Below, one piece after another: positions 7,463 through 15,404 of a stretch of DNA of 64,000 nucleotides. The notes below the pieces were generated by a model, which saw nothing but the letters and a program-made list of their open reading frames with translations, did not search any database and had not been told where the DNA came from. This DNA comes from a virus. The DNA lies in IMG/VR virus record IMGVR_UViG_3300025030_000050, positions 1-64,000 of that record. One strand, written 5' to 3'. Every line of letters begins with the position of its first letter. Position 1 is the stretch's first letter. Position numbers and translations under genes: made by a program.

Positions 7463-7642
7463 ATGAAAGAATACAATATCGATGATTTAGAAGCCGCACT
7501 TCTTGATGCAATAAATCCTGATTGGAATGCTGAAGATATCATGTATTTTTGTGACCTGAGTATTGAAAGATCAATTGAAATCAGCAATCTTTTAAAACAA
7601 GTCAGACAAAATTATGACAAAAGACATGGGATTAAGGAATGA
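7463..7642 (+). CDS. hypothetical microprotein (59 aa)
   Basis: Begins one base after the previous stop. Acidic N terminus (MKEYNIDDLEAALLDAI) and a helical C terminus. After it, 7643-7769 holds only a 12-codon frame and a helical-looking remnant, with no convincing gene. Confidence 0.5.
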   Translation: MKEYNIDDLEAALLDAINPDWNAEDIMYFCDLSIERSIEISNLLKQVRQNYDKRHGIKE

Positions 7643-7769
7643 ATTAAAATGACCGGAGAAGAACTAGACAAATATTTGAACAAGTAAATAGAAGGAAATA
7701 AATTAAAAGCAGTTTAAGTATTATTAAAGTTTCTATCTAATTATTCCGATAAGAAATAAAGGAGATATT

Positions 7770-7952
7770 ATGACAAAATCTGATTTTGAAAATTTTAGGA
7801 AACAAATTGGATGGAATAAAAAAGAAATGGCAAATAGACTCAAGGTTTCAGAACAAACAGTTAATGCTTATTCAAAGGGTAAAACACCCATTCCCGGCCC
7901 AGTTTGTCAACTTATTAAGGAATGGAAGGAAAGGTTTAAATTAGAGGAGTGA
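7770..7952 (+). CDS. XRE/Cro-type helix-turn-helix protein (60 aa)
   Basis: A single HTH domain: FRKQIGWNKKEMANRLKVSEQTVNAYSKGKTPIPGP is the classic helix 2-turn-helix 3 pattern with the LKVSEQTV turn. AAAGGAG precedes the ATG. It sits just upstream of the putative replication initiator, and an inverted repeat (7998-8020) lies at the start of that gene, so it may be a Cro-like regulator of replication genes. That role is inferred. Confidence 0.8.
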   Translation: MTKSDFENFRKQIGWNKKEMANRLKVSEQTVNAYSKGKTPIPGPVCQLIKEWKERFKLEE

Positions 7953-7961
7953 AATAAATTA

Positions 7962-9443
7962 ATGGAAGAAGCGAATGAAGATTTAAAACATGAGTGGGGT
8001 ATGCCGTCTATTGGCATACCATCAGAAATATTATTCAACCCTGTTTTTTCACCAGTAGAAAAATTATTATACGGTTTTATAAGAAACTTGTCCTCTCAGC
8101 CCAATGGATGTTATGCCACAAATGGTTATTTAGGCAAATTAGTTGGAATATCAAAAAATTCTGTTTCAAGAACAATATCCAGACTAAAAATAGCGAAATA
8201 CATTGTAATTGAAAACACGATATCAAATGGTTTTAATAAAAGAACAATAAGAATAAATAATAATTCCAAAGAAATTTATACATCTCTAACTAATTTAATC
8301 CATAAAGAAATAAAAAAATGTAACGATTGGCATAATAACGAAGAAATACAAAAGATTGCAATGGGATTATCAGGTGTGGTTATGGGGTTATCACCAGGGA
8401 GTACCCCCCTACTCACCAGGGAGTACCCCCCTACTCACCAGGGAGTACCCCCCTACTCACCAGGGAGTACCATTGAAGAAGATAGTAAAAGAGATAGTAA
8501 AGAAGATAGTAAAATTGTTTCTAAAGAAACAAAGACAGACTCTGACAAGTCTGATTGCCTGGCCTTGATTTTACCACTTGTTGAAAATAAGGCCAGAGTT
8601 GAAAATAATAACAATGTTGAAACCAAGGACAAAGTTGAAACCAAAACAAAACCATTGACAAGGAAATTAAAACAAGTTGTAGAAAACAAGACAAAGCCGG
8701 TTAAAGTTTCAGAGAATATAAAAAGAATCTTAGATTTTTGGAAATTAAGTGGTTTGATCAAACATAGTGAAGTATCAAAGACCGTATTAAATGCAGATAA
8801 CATTGTAAAAAAACTAAAGGCTGGAACTTTTTTTAATAATAGTGAATTTGATAAATATAAAAATAAAGCATTTAGCGAACAAGAAATTATAGACGCAATC
8901 AAAAATTTCGCCTTAGCTTGTACAAATTACGACTACCAGCCCATGGGGGAATATAAAGAATATTTGAGAAAGAAAATAGGAATTGATATTTTCTTTTATA
9001 ACCCAAGAGCTGTCAAAGACAAATCTTTATTTATAAAATATTTTGAAAACGCTCCTGTTCTTGTCAAAGAAGAAAACAGACTTGCTGCTGACGACGATCC
9101 TAAAACAACAGAAATCATAAAACAGTTTTGGATAAATAAAGTTTTGGGTGGAATCGTTCCAGTTGAATGGAGCAAACAAGACTTGAATAGTTTTAGACGC
9201 ACATCAAATTTCTTGACAAAATTTTATAAATCGAATATAAAGAAAATGAACGCAGAGTTTGGGCTGAAAGGTGATGACGTTGTGTCGAAAAGAAATAGGG
9301 TTGAACTTTTGTTTGAAGCTATTTTAAATGACGTAAATGACGATACGAGCAAAATAAGTCCGGGCTGGTTGTGTTCAACCACAACCATGACAAAAAGATT
9401 ACCAGCATATTTATTCGCTCAAAATATTATCGAAGAGGATTAA
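7962..9443 (+). CDS. putative replication initiator with winged-HTH N terminus
   Basis: 493 aa. Residues 20-110 match the helix-turn-helix found at the N terminus of phage and plasmid initiators (SPVEKLLYGFIRN, NGYLGKLVGISKNSVSRTISRL). Residues 143-170 are encoded by the 22-bp iterons and are Pro/Thr-rich, followed by a charged linker and a helical C-terminal domain (about 250-493) that could contact a helicase or loader. The next large gene with a known role encodes the DnaB-type helicase. Initiator N terminus, iterons inside the gene and an AT-rich repeat next to them closely parallel lambda O with ori-lambda. The protein is not homologous to O by eye, and a transcription-regulator role is a possible alternative. 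Confidence 0.65.
   Translation: MEEANEDLKHEWGMPSIGIPSEILFNPVFSPVEKLLYGFIRNLSSQPNGCYATNGYLGKLVGISKNSVSRTISRLKIAKYIVIENTISNGFNKRTIRINNNSKEIYTSLTNLIHKEIKKCNDWHNNEEIQKIAMGLSGVVMGLSPGSTPLLTREYPPTHQGVPPYSPGSTIEEDSKRDSKEDSKIVSKETKTDSDKSDCLALILPLVENKARVENNNNVETKDKVETKTKPLTRKLKQVVENKTKPVKVSENIKRILDFWKLSGLIKHSEVSKTVLNADNIVKKLKAGTFFNNSEFDKYKNKAFSEQEIIDAIKNFALACTNYDYQPMGEYKEYLRKKIGIDIFFYNPRAVKDKSLFIKYFENAPVLVKEENRLAADDDPKTTEIIKQFWINKVLGGIVPVEWSKQDLNSFRRTSNFLTKFYKSNIKKMNAEFGLKGDDVVSKRNRVELLFEAILNDVNDDTSKISPGWLCSTTTMTKRLPAYLFAQNIIEED
7998..8020. promoter_or_regulatory. inverted repeat (possible operator) in initiator gene start
   Basis: GGTATGCC at 7998-8005 and its exact reverse complement GGCATACC at 8013-8020, with a 7-base spacer. 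It lies in codons 13-20 of the initiator gene and directly after the HTH gene. It could be an operator or an RNA hairpin controlling translation. Confidence 0.45.
8391..8471. repeat. 22-bp iterons (3.7 copies), putative replication origin
   Basis: Tandem 22-bp units start at 8391, 8413, 8435 and 8457 (last one partial). Each contains GAGTA-CCCCCC-TACTC, an interrupted inverted repeat. 22 is not a multiple of three, so the DNA unit is read in all three frames. That keeps the DNA repeat, not a protein repeat, and suggests selection on DNA. The tract is GC-rich in an AT-rich genome. Confidence 0.75.
8481..8513. repeat. 12-bp AT-rich direct repeats beside the iterons
   Basis: GATAGTAAA occurs at 8481, 8493 and 8505, exactly 12 bp apart, immediately downstream of the iterons. 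An AT-rich repeat next to iterons is the usual position of a DNA-unwinding element. It encodes a Ser/Asp/Lys repeat, so protein-level selection is an alternative. Confidence 0.55.
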
Positions 9444-9461
9444 ACTAAAAGGAGAAATAAA

Positions 9462-9713
9462 ATGGGATATGATGCAGAAGGACAGGTTTTGATTCCTAGT
9501 GAAGATTTTTGGCAATTTGTTGGGAAATACTTGCCTAATCCAAATGGTGCAGAAATTTTATTTGGTGTGCCTAGAATGGATAAGGAAGGGATAGATATGG
9601 TAGTTTCATACGCTTTATCAACAATATGTCATCCCATAGATTGGGCCGTAAAAAGTAAGGCTGATGAGGAATGGAAAGATTATAAAAAGACTGGAGTTTT
9701 AAAAATAGTTTAA
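9462..9713 (+). CDS. hypothetical protein (83 aa)
   Basis: AAAGGAGAAATAAA precedes the ATG. Opens MGYDAEGQVLIPSEDFW. No domain recognised. The 164 bp between its stop and the next start (9714-9877) shows no convincing promoter or hairpin with a T-run. Confidence 0.65.
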   Translation: MGYDAEGQVLIPSEDFWQFVGKYLPNPNGAEILFGVPRMDKEGIDMVVSYALSTICHPIDWAVKSKADEEWKDYKKTGVLKIV

Positions 9714-9877
9714 ATTGTCAAATGCTTTCGGTTTAAGACGTTTTTAAAGTCTGGCATAGTCAGGTATGGAAAACTTTTAAAAACATCGCCACGGGCCTAA
9801 TAGGTGCCTTTAAGCACGGTTTAAATTTAATAACATTGACCTTATTAACAATGAGAGCAAACATAGGAAGAGTTGGC

Positions 9878-10885
9878 ATGGCGATAGAATCTATTAAATA
9901 TTTAGATTTTAGACAAACATTTGAAGAAGAAATTAAAATGATTACAAATACTATTCCCAGTCATTTTTATAAAACGCTTTGTTATGATTATGATACAACT
10001 ATATCTAGTTTGCCTAGTGTCCGTGATTCATGGTTTGAGAAAAATGGAGGGATTATGGAATTTCCGTATAAAGTTGGAGATTATGTGAAAATTATTGATA
10101 AAATAACTGAGTGGTCAAGTGGACCTGGTGGAATATTTCCCTGGGCCGATATTAAAGTTTTTGACATTATAAAAATTACGAAAATTGAAAAAGAAAATGG
10201 TTATTTTTCCTTTAATGGTGAATTTAGAGGCAAAAATTATGGGTTTGTATATAATAAAAGAACAAAAGATAAGTTCGAATTAGTTAAAACTTTAAAAGTT
10301 AAATGCATTAATAATGAAGGCGTTAAAGATTTGATTCAAATAGGTAAAATTTATGTGGTTAGCAGTCAGACAGAAAAATTTTATTATATAGGTGATGATT
10401 GTGAAGACCACACAGGATTTTATAAACACAGATTTGAAATTGTAGAAGAGGAGAAAGAAATGTTAGAATATGAAGCGGTAGGCCCATTTAATGCTGAAGA
10501 TTTGAGAAAATCAGGTGCCTGTGATGACGGGATTGAAGAATTTATTAAAATATTTGGGTTTACAAAGCCAGTGCCTGTAAATCCTGAATCGTTTGAGCAG
10601 ATGAGGATGATTAGTGATTGCATTCCTTTTTTAATTAGAAAATGTTTTATTAAAAAGAAAGAAGAAATTTTTTATAAAGTTGGTGATAAGTTCGAGTATA
10701 ATGGTAAATATCTTTTATCACAGGTTGGAAACAATTCTTGTTGTTTAATTGCTCTTGCTGGTTTTCATAGAGGAAATAGGTATAAAGAACCAGCTAATGT
10801 CAGAGATTGCGGAAAAATCACAATGGCAGAATTTTCAAAAATCGCTGGAGACTGTGTTGATAAATTTAAAAAGATTGATGATTAA
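9878..10885 (+). CDS. multi-SH3-like domain protein (336 aa)
   Basis: Start at 9878 chosen because AGGAAGAG lies 6 bases upstream; a frame start at 9836 has no site. At least three beta-barrel-like units follow: about residues 60-135 (VGDYVKIIDK), 140-185 (KCINNEG...GKIYVV...FYYI, like the 2438 protein) and the C terminus (YKVGDKFEYNGKYLL). Two in-frame ATGs, at about 10054 and 10459, have strong Shine-Dalgarno sequences (GGAGGG and GAGGAGAAAG). It may therefore be a fusion that also yields shorter products. Function unknown. Confidence 0.65.
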   Translation: MAIESIKYLDFRQTFEEEIKMITNTIPSHFYKTLCYDYDTTISSLPSVRDSWFEKNGGIMEFPYKVGDYVKIIDKITEWSSGPGGIFPWADIKVFDIIKITKIEKENGYFSFNGEFRGKNYGFVYNKRTKDKFELVKTLKVKCINNEGVKDLIQIGKIYVVSSQTEKFYYIGDDCEDHTGFYKHRFEIVEEEKEMLEYEAVGPFNAEDLRKSGACDDGIEEFIKIFGFTKPVPVNPESFEQMRMISDCIPFLIRKCFIKKKEEIFYKVGDKFEYNGKYLLSQVGNNSCCLIALAGFHRGNRYKEPANVRDCGKITMAEFSKIAGDCVDKFKKIDD

Positions 10886-10888
10886 TTT

Positions 10889-12418
10889 ATGACAATTACG
10901 ATTTCACCAAGGAAAATTGGCCTTGATCAAGAAAAGAAAATTATCCAAAACCTGATAACAGATACGGGGTATTGCAAACAGATCATACCTTTACTTGAAA
11001 AAGAAACATTCGATACTCCTTATTGTCAGAAAATATTTATTTGGGTAAAGGAGTATTTTGGCAAATATCAAGCCTCTCCAAATAAAATTATTCAAGATAT
11101 TTATAATATAAAAAAAAATAAATTGTCCCCAGAAGAAGGAGAGTTAATCAAAGATTTTTTACAAATATTAAGTAATGACTTTGATGAAGCTGAAAATAAA
11201 AATACTAAATATTCTGTAGATTCTACAATCCCTTATATTTCTTCACAATCTTACTTAAAATTAAGTGAAAAAATTCAAGCAAATGCAAAGTTAGGAGAAC
11301 TAGAGGAATGTTCTAAACTTTTAAACAAACACAAAAATATTACTGCTTCAACTTCTGGGTGTGTGAATCCCAGCACTCCTGAATTTATTGAGCAAACATT
11401 TTTAACTAAAGAAAGTGATTTGCTTTTTGAAATTCCAGGTCCATTGAATGATTTGATCAAACCGGAAAGAGGGAGGCTTGTTGCTTTTATGGCTCCCCCA
11501 AAAACAGGGAAAACATGGCAATTACATACCATGGGTTTATTTGCTAGGATGAATAAACTAAAAGTGTTTGAAACAAATCTTGAAATGAGCGCGACTAAAA
11601 TTAATTATAGAGATCTTAAAATGATTTCTAATAAAGGAGAAGAGGCGAAAGAATATGTCTTCCCTGTTTTTGATTGCAAAAAGAATCAGTACTCTACTTG
11701 TGCAAAAGAAGAGAGAATAAATAAAATAACATTGGTTGACGGCAATGGGGAAATGCCAGAGTTTTATAATGCTCCGGCAGGGTATAAAGTTTGTACAAAA
11801 TGTAGAGGTGGTAGAGATTTTGAAATCTCTACCTGGTTTGAGTCAAAGTATAGAGAAAAATTAAATGTAAGCAATGCATTAAGAACAAGCAAGGCGTTTA
11901 GTTTAATGTATGGTAATGATAATTATAGGTTAAAATCATATCCTAAATTTGCAGCAAGTGTGAATGATATTATAAATGATTTGGATATTCTTGAATATAG
12001 TAGTGGTTTTGTCCCAGATGTTTTAATTGTTGATTATGCAGATATTTTAAAACCAATTAATTCACACCTTGAAAACAGACATCAACTTGATGAGACGTGG
12101 AAAACACTTGGGCGTATAGCAACTGAGAGGAATATCCTTGTTATTACGGCTTCGCAAACAAATAGAGTTGGTGCGGGCAAGAAAAATCTTAAAGGGACTG
12201 ATATTGCTGAAGCTTTTACCAAAACCGCCCATGTTGATACACTTATTATGATTCAACAAACTGCTGCTGAGAAAAGAAGAGGTATAACGAGAATGTCTGT
12301 GGGGTATAATAGAGATGGTGATTGTGATACGACAAAACAAGTGATGGTTTTACAAAATTTCGCACTTGGTCAAGCATTTCTTGATTCTGAAATAATGAAT
12401 GGGTATATTGAAGAATAA
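10889..12418 (+). CDS. dnaB: DnaB-type replicative DNA helicase
   Basis: 509 aa. The N-terminal 150 residues resemble the DnaB N-terminal helical domain. Walker A APPKTGKT is at 202-209, Walker B DVLIVDYAD at 377-385, and a TASQTNR segment equivalent to DnaB motif H4 follows. Between the Walkers is an insertion with four Cys (C...C and CTKC), a likely zinc site unusual for DnaB. The hexamer would unwind the fork ahead of the DnaE-type polymerase. The homing-endonuclease gene follows 2 bp after its stop. Confidence 0.88.
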   Translation: MTITISPRKIGLDQEKKIIQNLITDTGYCKQIIPLLEKETFDTPYCQKIFIWVKEYFGKYQASPNKIIQDIYNIKKNKLSPEEGELIKDFLQILSNDFDEAENKNTKYSVDSTIPYISSQSYLKLSEKIQANAKLGELEECSKLLNKHKNITASTSGCVNPSTPEFIEQTFLTKESDLLFEIPGPLNDLIKPERGRLVAFMAPPKTGKTWQLHTMGLFARMNKLKVFETNLEMSATKINYRDLKMISNKGEEAKEYVFPVFDCKKNQYSTCAKEERINKITLVDGNGEMPEFYNAPAGYKVCTKCRGGRDFEISTWFESKYREKLNVSNALRTSKAFSLMYGNDNYRLKSYPKFAASVNDIINDLDILEYSSGFVPDVLIVDYADILKPINSHLENRHQLDETWKTLGRIATERNILVITASQTNRVGAGKKNLKGTDIAEAFTKTAHVDTLIMIQQTAAEKRRGITRMSVGYNRDGDCDTTKQVMVLQNFALGQAFLDSEIMNGYIEE

Positions 12419-12420
12419 CT

Positions 12421-13299
12421 ATGCCAAGAAAACCTAAAGATTTAAGTGAATTTATAGGGAAGAAGTTTAATTCTTTAACGATATTAAGTTCATATATTGA
12501 TGAAAATTATGCTAATAATCGTCAAATGTTTATTTGTGAATGTGATTGTAAGAACAAAACGATATCTAAAGTAAGGCCACAAGATTTAATAAATGGGAAA
12601 ATTAAATCTTGTGGGTGTTTGGCTAATAAAAATAGAGAAAGTTATATTGGCAAAAAATTTGGACGATTAGTTATTGAAGAACAAATAAAAGGACAATATT
12701 TCTTGACGAAGTGTGATTGTGGGAATACTAAAATATTTTGTTTAGATTCTTTGAGATATGGTAATGTAAAATCTTGTGGTTGTTCCAGGGGAACACACAA
12801 ACTTTCTTCTCATAAATTATATGGAGTTTGGAAAGGAATTAAAGAAAGATGTTATTATGACAAAAATATAAATTATGTAAATTATGGTGAAAGAGGAATT
12901 AGGGTTTGTGAAGAATGGCATGATTTTCAATGTTTTTACAATTGGTGTATTGATAATGGATGGGAAGAAGGGCTACAAATAGATAGAGAAAATAATGACG
13001 GGAATTATGAACCATTGAATTGTAGATTTATAACTCATATGGAAAACCAGTGGAATACTAAATTATTGAGAAAGAATAATAAAACTGGTTATAGGGGAGT
13101 TTTTCAAAATACTGCTATGATTTTTAATTATTTGGCTTATGTTTCATTTAAAGGTAAAAGATATGATATTGGGTATTATGAAAATCCTATTATAGCGGCA
13201 ATATCACGGGACTTGTTTTGTATTAAAAATGATATTACTTTGCCATTAAATTTTAATTGGTATGATGTAAAAATAAGAGATGGTTGGATTTATTTTTAA
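12421..13299 (+). CDS. HNH homing endonuclease with AP2 DNA-binding domain
   Basis: 292 aa. Two N-terminal repeats of the form IGKKF..L.I......KCDCG/ECDC...SCGC (residues about 12-120) look like zinc-binding DNA-recognition units. A central HNH nuclease core has IDRENNDGNYEPLNCRFI (about 195-215), and a C-terminal AP2-like domain has GYRGV...AYVSFKGKRYDIGYY. This combination is typical of free-standing phage homing endonucleases, which cut alleles lacking them and spread by recombination. It is inserted directly behind the helicase gene with no intron sequence seen. Confidence 0.85.
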   Translation: MPRKPKDLSEFIGKKFNSLTILSSYIDENYANNRQMFICECDCKNKTISKVRPQDLINGKIKSCGCLANKNRESYIGKKFGRLVIEEQIKGQYFLTKCDCGNTKIFCLDSLRYGNVKSCGCSRGTHKLSSHKLYGVWKGIKERCYYDKNINYVNYGERGIRVCEEWHDFQCFYNWCIDNGWEEGLQIDRENNDGNYEPLNCRFITHMENQWNTKLLRKNNKTGYRGVFQNTAMIFNYLAYVSFKGKRYDIGYYENPIIAAISRDLFCIKNDITLPLNFNWYDVKIRDGWIYF

Positions 13300-13309
13300 A
13301 GGTCAGAAT

Positions 13310-13522
13310 ATGAAGAAGAAAATTGAAGAATATGAAAAGTTTATTCCCCATTTTTGCAGCTTTGATCATGAAAAAGAAAGCTGTTCTTTAATTTTGTATG
13401 GCTATACTGAAAATAGAATTGGATGTTGCCGAACCTGTAGTTTTTCTATTATGTCTAAGAGGAAAGTCAAGTTTTTAAATACTTCTCCGTTGTTAAGCAG
13501 AAAAATTGAATATCGTTGGTAA
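13310..13522 (+). CDS. Cys-rich hypothetical protein (70 aa)
   Basis: Start at 13310, preceded by AAGG; an upstream frame start at 13280 lies within the endonuclease gene. Cysteines in FCSFDHEKESC and GCCRTCS suggest a metal or disulphide site. No family recognised. Confidence 0.6.
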   Translation: MKKKIEEYEKFIPHFCSFDHEKESCSLILYGYTENRIGCCRTCSFSIMSKRKVKFLNTSPLLSRKIEYRW

Positions 13523-13527
13523 AATTC

Positions 13528-13556
13528 TTGACTTTATCTTATTAAAATGTTATAAA
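13528..13556 (+). promoter_or_regulatory. sigma-70 promoter TTGACT-17-TATAAA
   Basis: TTGACT at 13528-13533, 17-bp spacer, TATAAA at 13551-13556. Transcription would begin near 13563 and run into a structured leader of about 120 bases before the GTG at 13686. Confidence 0.75.
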
Positions 13557-13572
13557 GGCATAAAGGGACAGG

Positions 13573-13657
13573 AAGGATTGATATTGTAAAACATGGACGT
13601 GGTATTATGTCGCGCAACGGCTATGCTTCATCAAGCTGCCATGTTATATCAATCCTT
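13573..13657 (+). ncRNA. structured 5' leader (long interrupted hairpin)
   Basis: AAGGATTGATAT (13573-13584) pairs perfectly with ATATCAATCCTT (13646-13657), and AACATGG (13590-13596) with CCATGTT (13639-13645), leaving a 5-base bulge. The roughly 42-base apical part is GC-richer. It lies just after a strong promoter and before AAAGGAG and a GTG start. It could be a cis-regulatory leader or a small RNA. No known riboswitch class was recognised. Confidence 0.6.
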
Positions 13658-13685
13658 TTATCTACAAAATGAAAGGAGATGGATT

Positions 13686-13889
13686 GTGAAAAAATATCAA
13701 TGTTTACCTCACCGTGATAAGAAAACATTAACTGTAAATGGTCTTATTTCATTTTTAAATACTATTAAAGATAAAGAAATTCCTGTAGTAGTCGAATGGG
13801 AAGGAGTAGCTTCAGGCATTATTATAGAACAAATTTCTTATATTTCTATAAACGGAGTAAAAACTTTATCAATCGGTGTCGAAGCATAG
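13686..13889 (+). CDS. hypothetical protein (67 aa), GTG start
   Basis: The GTG at 13686 is preferred because AAAGGAGATG lies upstream. The longer frame from 13593 would begin inside the leader hairpin and encode an implausible N terminus. The protein is alpha/beta (LTVNGLISFLNTIKDKEIPVVVEW). It may be controlled by the structured leader. Confidence 0.65.
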   Translation: MKKYQCLPHRDKKTLTVNGLISFLNTIKDKEIPVVVEWEGVASGIIIEQISYISINGVKTLSIGVEA

Positions 13890-13901
13890 GACAAAATAAT
13901 T

Positions 13902-14114
13902 ATGTGCGAAATTTGTAAAGATGTTTATGGGTATGGGCCTGCGGACATTGACGAATTGAGGATTAAATTTGAATGGTGGTTGGTGGCGCACCCTAGAATA
14001 AAATTAGACATACTTGCGCGATGCGCGATCGCTCCAGGTATCCTTCGGGATTACCGGGACCAAGAAACTGAATTGCAGTGGCGAGCGTATGTTGCTGGAT
14101 ATATGTCTAGCTAA
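13902..14114 (+). CDS. hypothetical protein (70 aa)
   Basis: Helical, Trp-rich protein with LDILARCAIAPGILRDYRDQE. Codons are more GC-rich than the neighbours. The DNA at about 14030-14056 holds GCGC/GATCGC palindromes and a hairpin with a C(TTCG)G tetraloop, so an RNA function within the gene is conceivable. No domain recognised. Confidence 0.6.
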   Translation: MCEICKDVYGYGPADIDELRIKFEWWLVAHPRIKLDILARCAIAPGILRDYRDQETELQWRAYVAGYMSS

Positions 14115-14174
14115 CGTCAAAACTCAGATAAACAGAACCACGCCATTTTATAAAACGGAATGGGGACAAAAATT

Positions 14175-14747
14175 ATGAAAATATTAGACGCAATTAAAAA
14201 TGTAGATAAATCATATAACAATGAAACAGAAGCCGATTTTTCAGATTTTTGTCGAGAGTTAGGCATTGTAGATGGAATTGGTTATTATACAGAATTTGCA
14301 GAAAGAGTGAGGGGTTATTATTTAATTAAGTGGATTTGTACTGACACATGGGTGGGAACAATTGTTTATTTTCTTGACAACGAACCAATTGCTGTTTCTA
14401 CTCAAAATGCAAGAAAGTCCGATACTAATTATGCGTTTGTCAGTAAAGAAGCGGCTAATAAAATGAGAGATTTTATTTTATCCATTATTGATAAAGAAGA
14501 AAATGAAGTAGGAGTATTAGACCCAGAAATTGAGATTGACGATTTTTATTATGTATGTTATAGTTCTCAATTATTGGTAAATGAAGGTTATGTTGAAGGC
14601 AGACATTGCGAAGTTGTGGATAAATTTAAATATGGTTATATTAGTAAACAAGTAAAAGTCGTTTTTGATGATGGAGAAGAAAGAATTGTTCCTGTTAATC
14701 TATTTAAAATTCCATTGCATTTAAGAAAAGAAAATGTTTCCGAATAG
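14175..14747 (+). CDS. hypothetical protein (190 aa)
   Basis: Start at 14175 after GGGGAC; an ATG at 14160 has no site. N-terminal half alpha/beta; the C-terminal half has a segment typical of small beta-barrels (GRHCEVVDKFKYGYISKQVKVVFDDGEERIVPVNLF). Its end overlaps the deaminase gene by 14 bp. Confidence 0.65.
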   Translation: MKILDAIKNVDKSYNNETEADFSDFCRELGIVDGIGYYTEFAERVRGYYLIKWICTDTWVGTIVYFLDNEPIAVSTQNARKSDTNYAFVSKEAANKMRDFILSIIDKEENEVGVLDPEIEIDDFYYVCYSSQLLVNEGYVEGRHCEVVDKFKYGYISKQVKVVFDDGEERIVPVNLFKIPLHLRKENVSE

Positions 14748-15123
14748 AATAAATAAATTGATAGATCAGGCAATTGAATTGGCTAAAACAAATCCGGCAA
14801 AATTCAGGCTTGCTTGTATTGCTTCTAATAAAAGAGGGCAAGTTATATCGTCTGGCATTAATTCAAAACATACTCATCCAGTTCAAGCTAAATTAGCTAT
14901 TAGAAAAGGGCACAAGGACCAAATAGGACTGCATTCAGAAATAGCAACCATAGTTAAGGCACGCAAGCCAATTCATTTCTTAATTATTGTTAGACTGCTT
15001 CATAATGACGAATTGTCTATGGCTAAACCATGTGCAATATGTAGAGAAGCAATTAGATTAGCTGAAATTAAAACAATTATTTATTCAACAGATACAGGCT
15101 TTGTTTTGGAGAAACTGAGATGA
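14734..15123 (+). CDS. cytidine/dCMP deaminase-superfamily protein
   Basis: 129 aa. Zinc and catalytic motifs of the CDA fold are present: HSE at residues 67-69 and PCAIC at 99-103. This predicts a zinc-dependent deaminase of cytidine, dCMP or a related base. With the dUTPase and ThyX-like gene near 46-50 kb, dCMP to dUMP conversion for dTMP supply is plausible. A nucleic-acid-editing role cannot be excluded. It overlaps the neighbours on both sides. Confidence 0.8.
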   Translation: MFPNRINKLIDQAIELAKTNPAKFRLACIASNKRGQVISSGINSKHTHPVQAKLAIRKGHKDQIGLHSEIATIVKARKPIHFLIIVRLLHNDELSMAKPCAICREAIRLAEIKTIIYSTDTGFVLEKLR

Positions 15124-15395
15124 AAGATACTTTCGTGTTAAATGACCTAAATGACCAGCCACGAAAAATGAGCTGTAAAAATATTATTAAGAAAAATTAT
15201 TCTACTTTAGACAAAATCTGTGATTGTGGGTGGGGTAGAGCTGATGAAGAGAATATCTTGAATTTAAGCCGGTTTTTGCCGTCTAATCTAATTTGTCCTG
15301 TTTGTAAAGAAAAGACTTATTTTTTAGCGCCATTACTAATGTGTGCTGTTACAAATAAACTATGTATTGAATATGATTGTGAATTATATTTATAA
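15120..15395 (+). CDS. zinc-binding hypothetical protein (91 aa)
   Basis: CDCGWGR and CPVCKE supply four zinc ligands about 35 residues apart, a zinc-ribbon pattern. It starts on the stop of the deaminase gene (ATGA). Role unknown. Confidence 0.65.
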   Translation: MKDTFVLNDLNDQPRKMSCKNIIKKNYSTLDKICDCGWGRADEENILNLSRFLPSNLICPVCKEKTYFLAPLLMCAVTNKLCIEYDCELYL

Positions 15396-15404
15396 AGGCT
15401 GAAT

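Noticed and set aside
7246-7587. 113-residue minus-strand frame
   Set aside because: Low-complexity Phe/Ile-rich sequence opposite plus-strand genes with normal starts; a shadow.
7649-7714. 12-codon frame and in-frame continuation after its stop
   Set aside because: Too short, with an internal stop and no family resemblance.
8391-8471. CRISPR array
   Set aside because: Units are contiguous 22-bp iterons with no spacers, inside a coding region.
9714-9877. Promoter in the gap before the SH3-like protein
   Set aside because: No pair of -35/-10 boxes with 16-18 bp spacing close to consensus was found.
14028-14036. GCGATCGC as cyanobacterial HIP1 marking the host
   Set aside because: Only one copy noticed; HIP1 is informative only when highly repeated.
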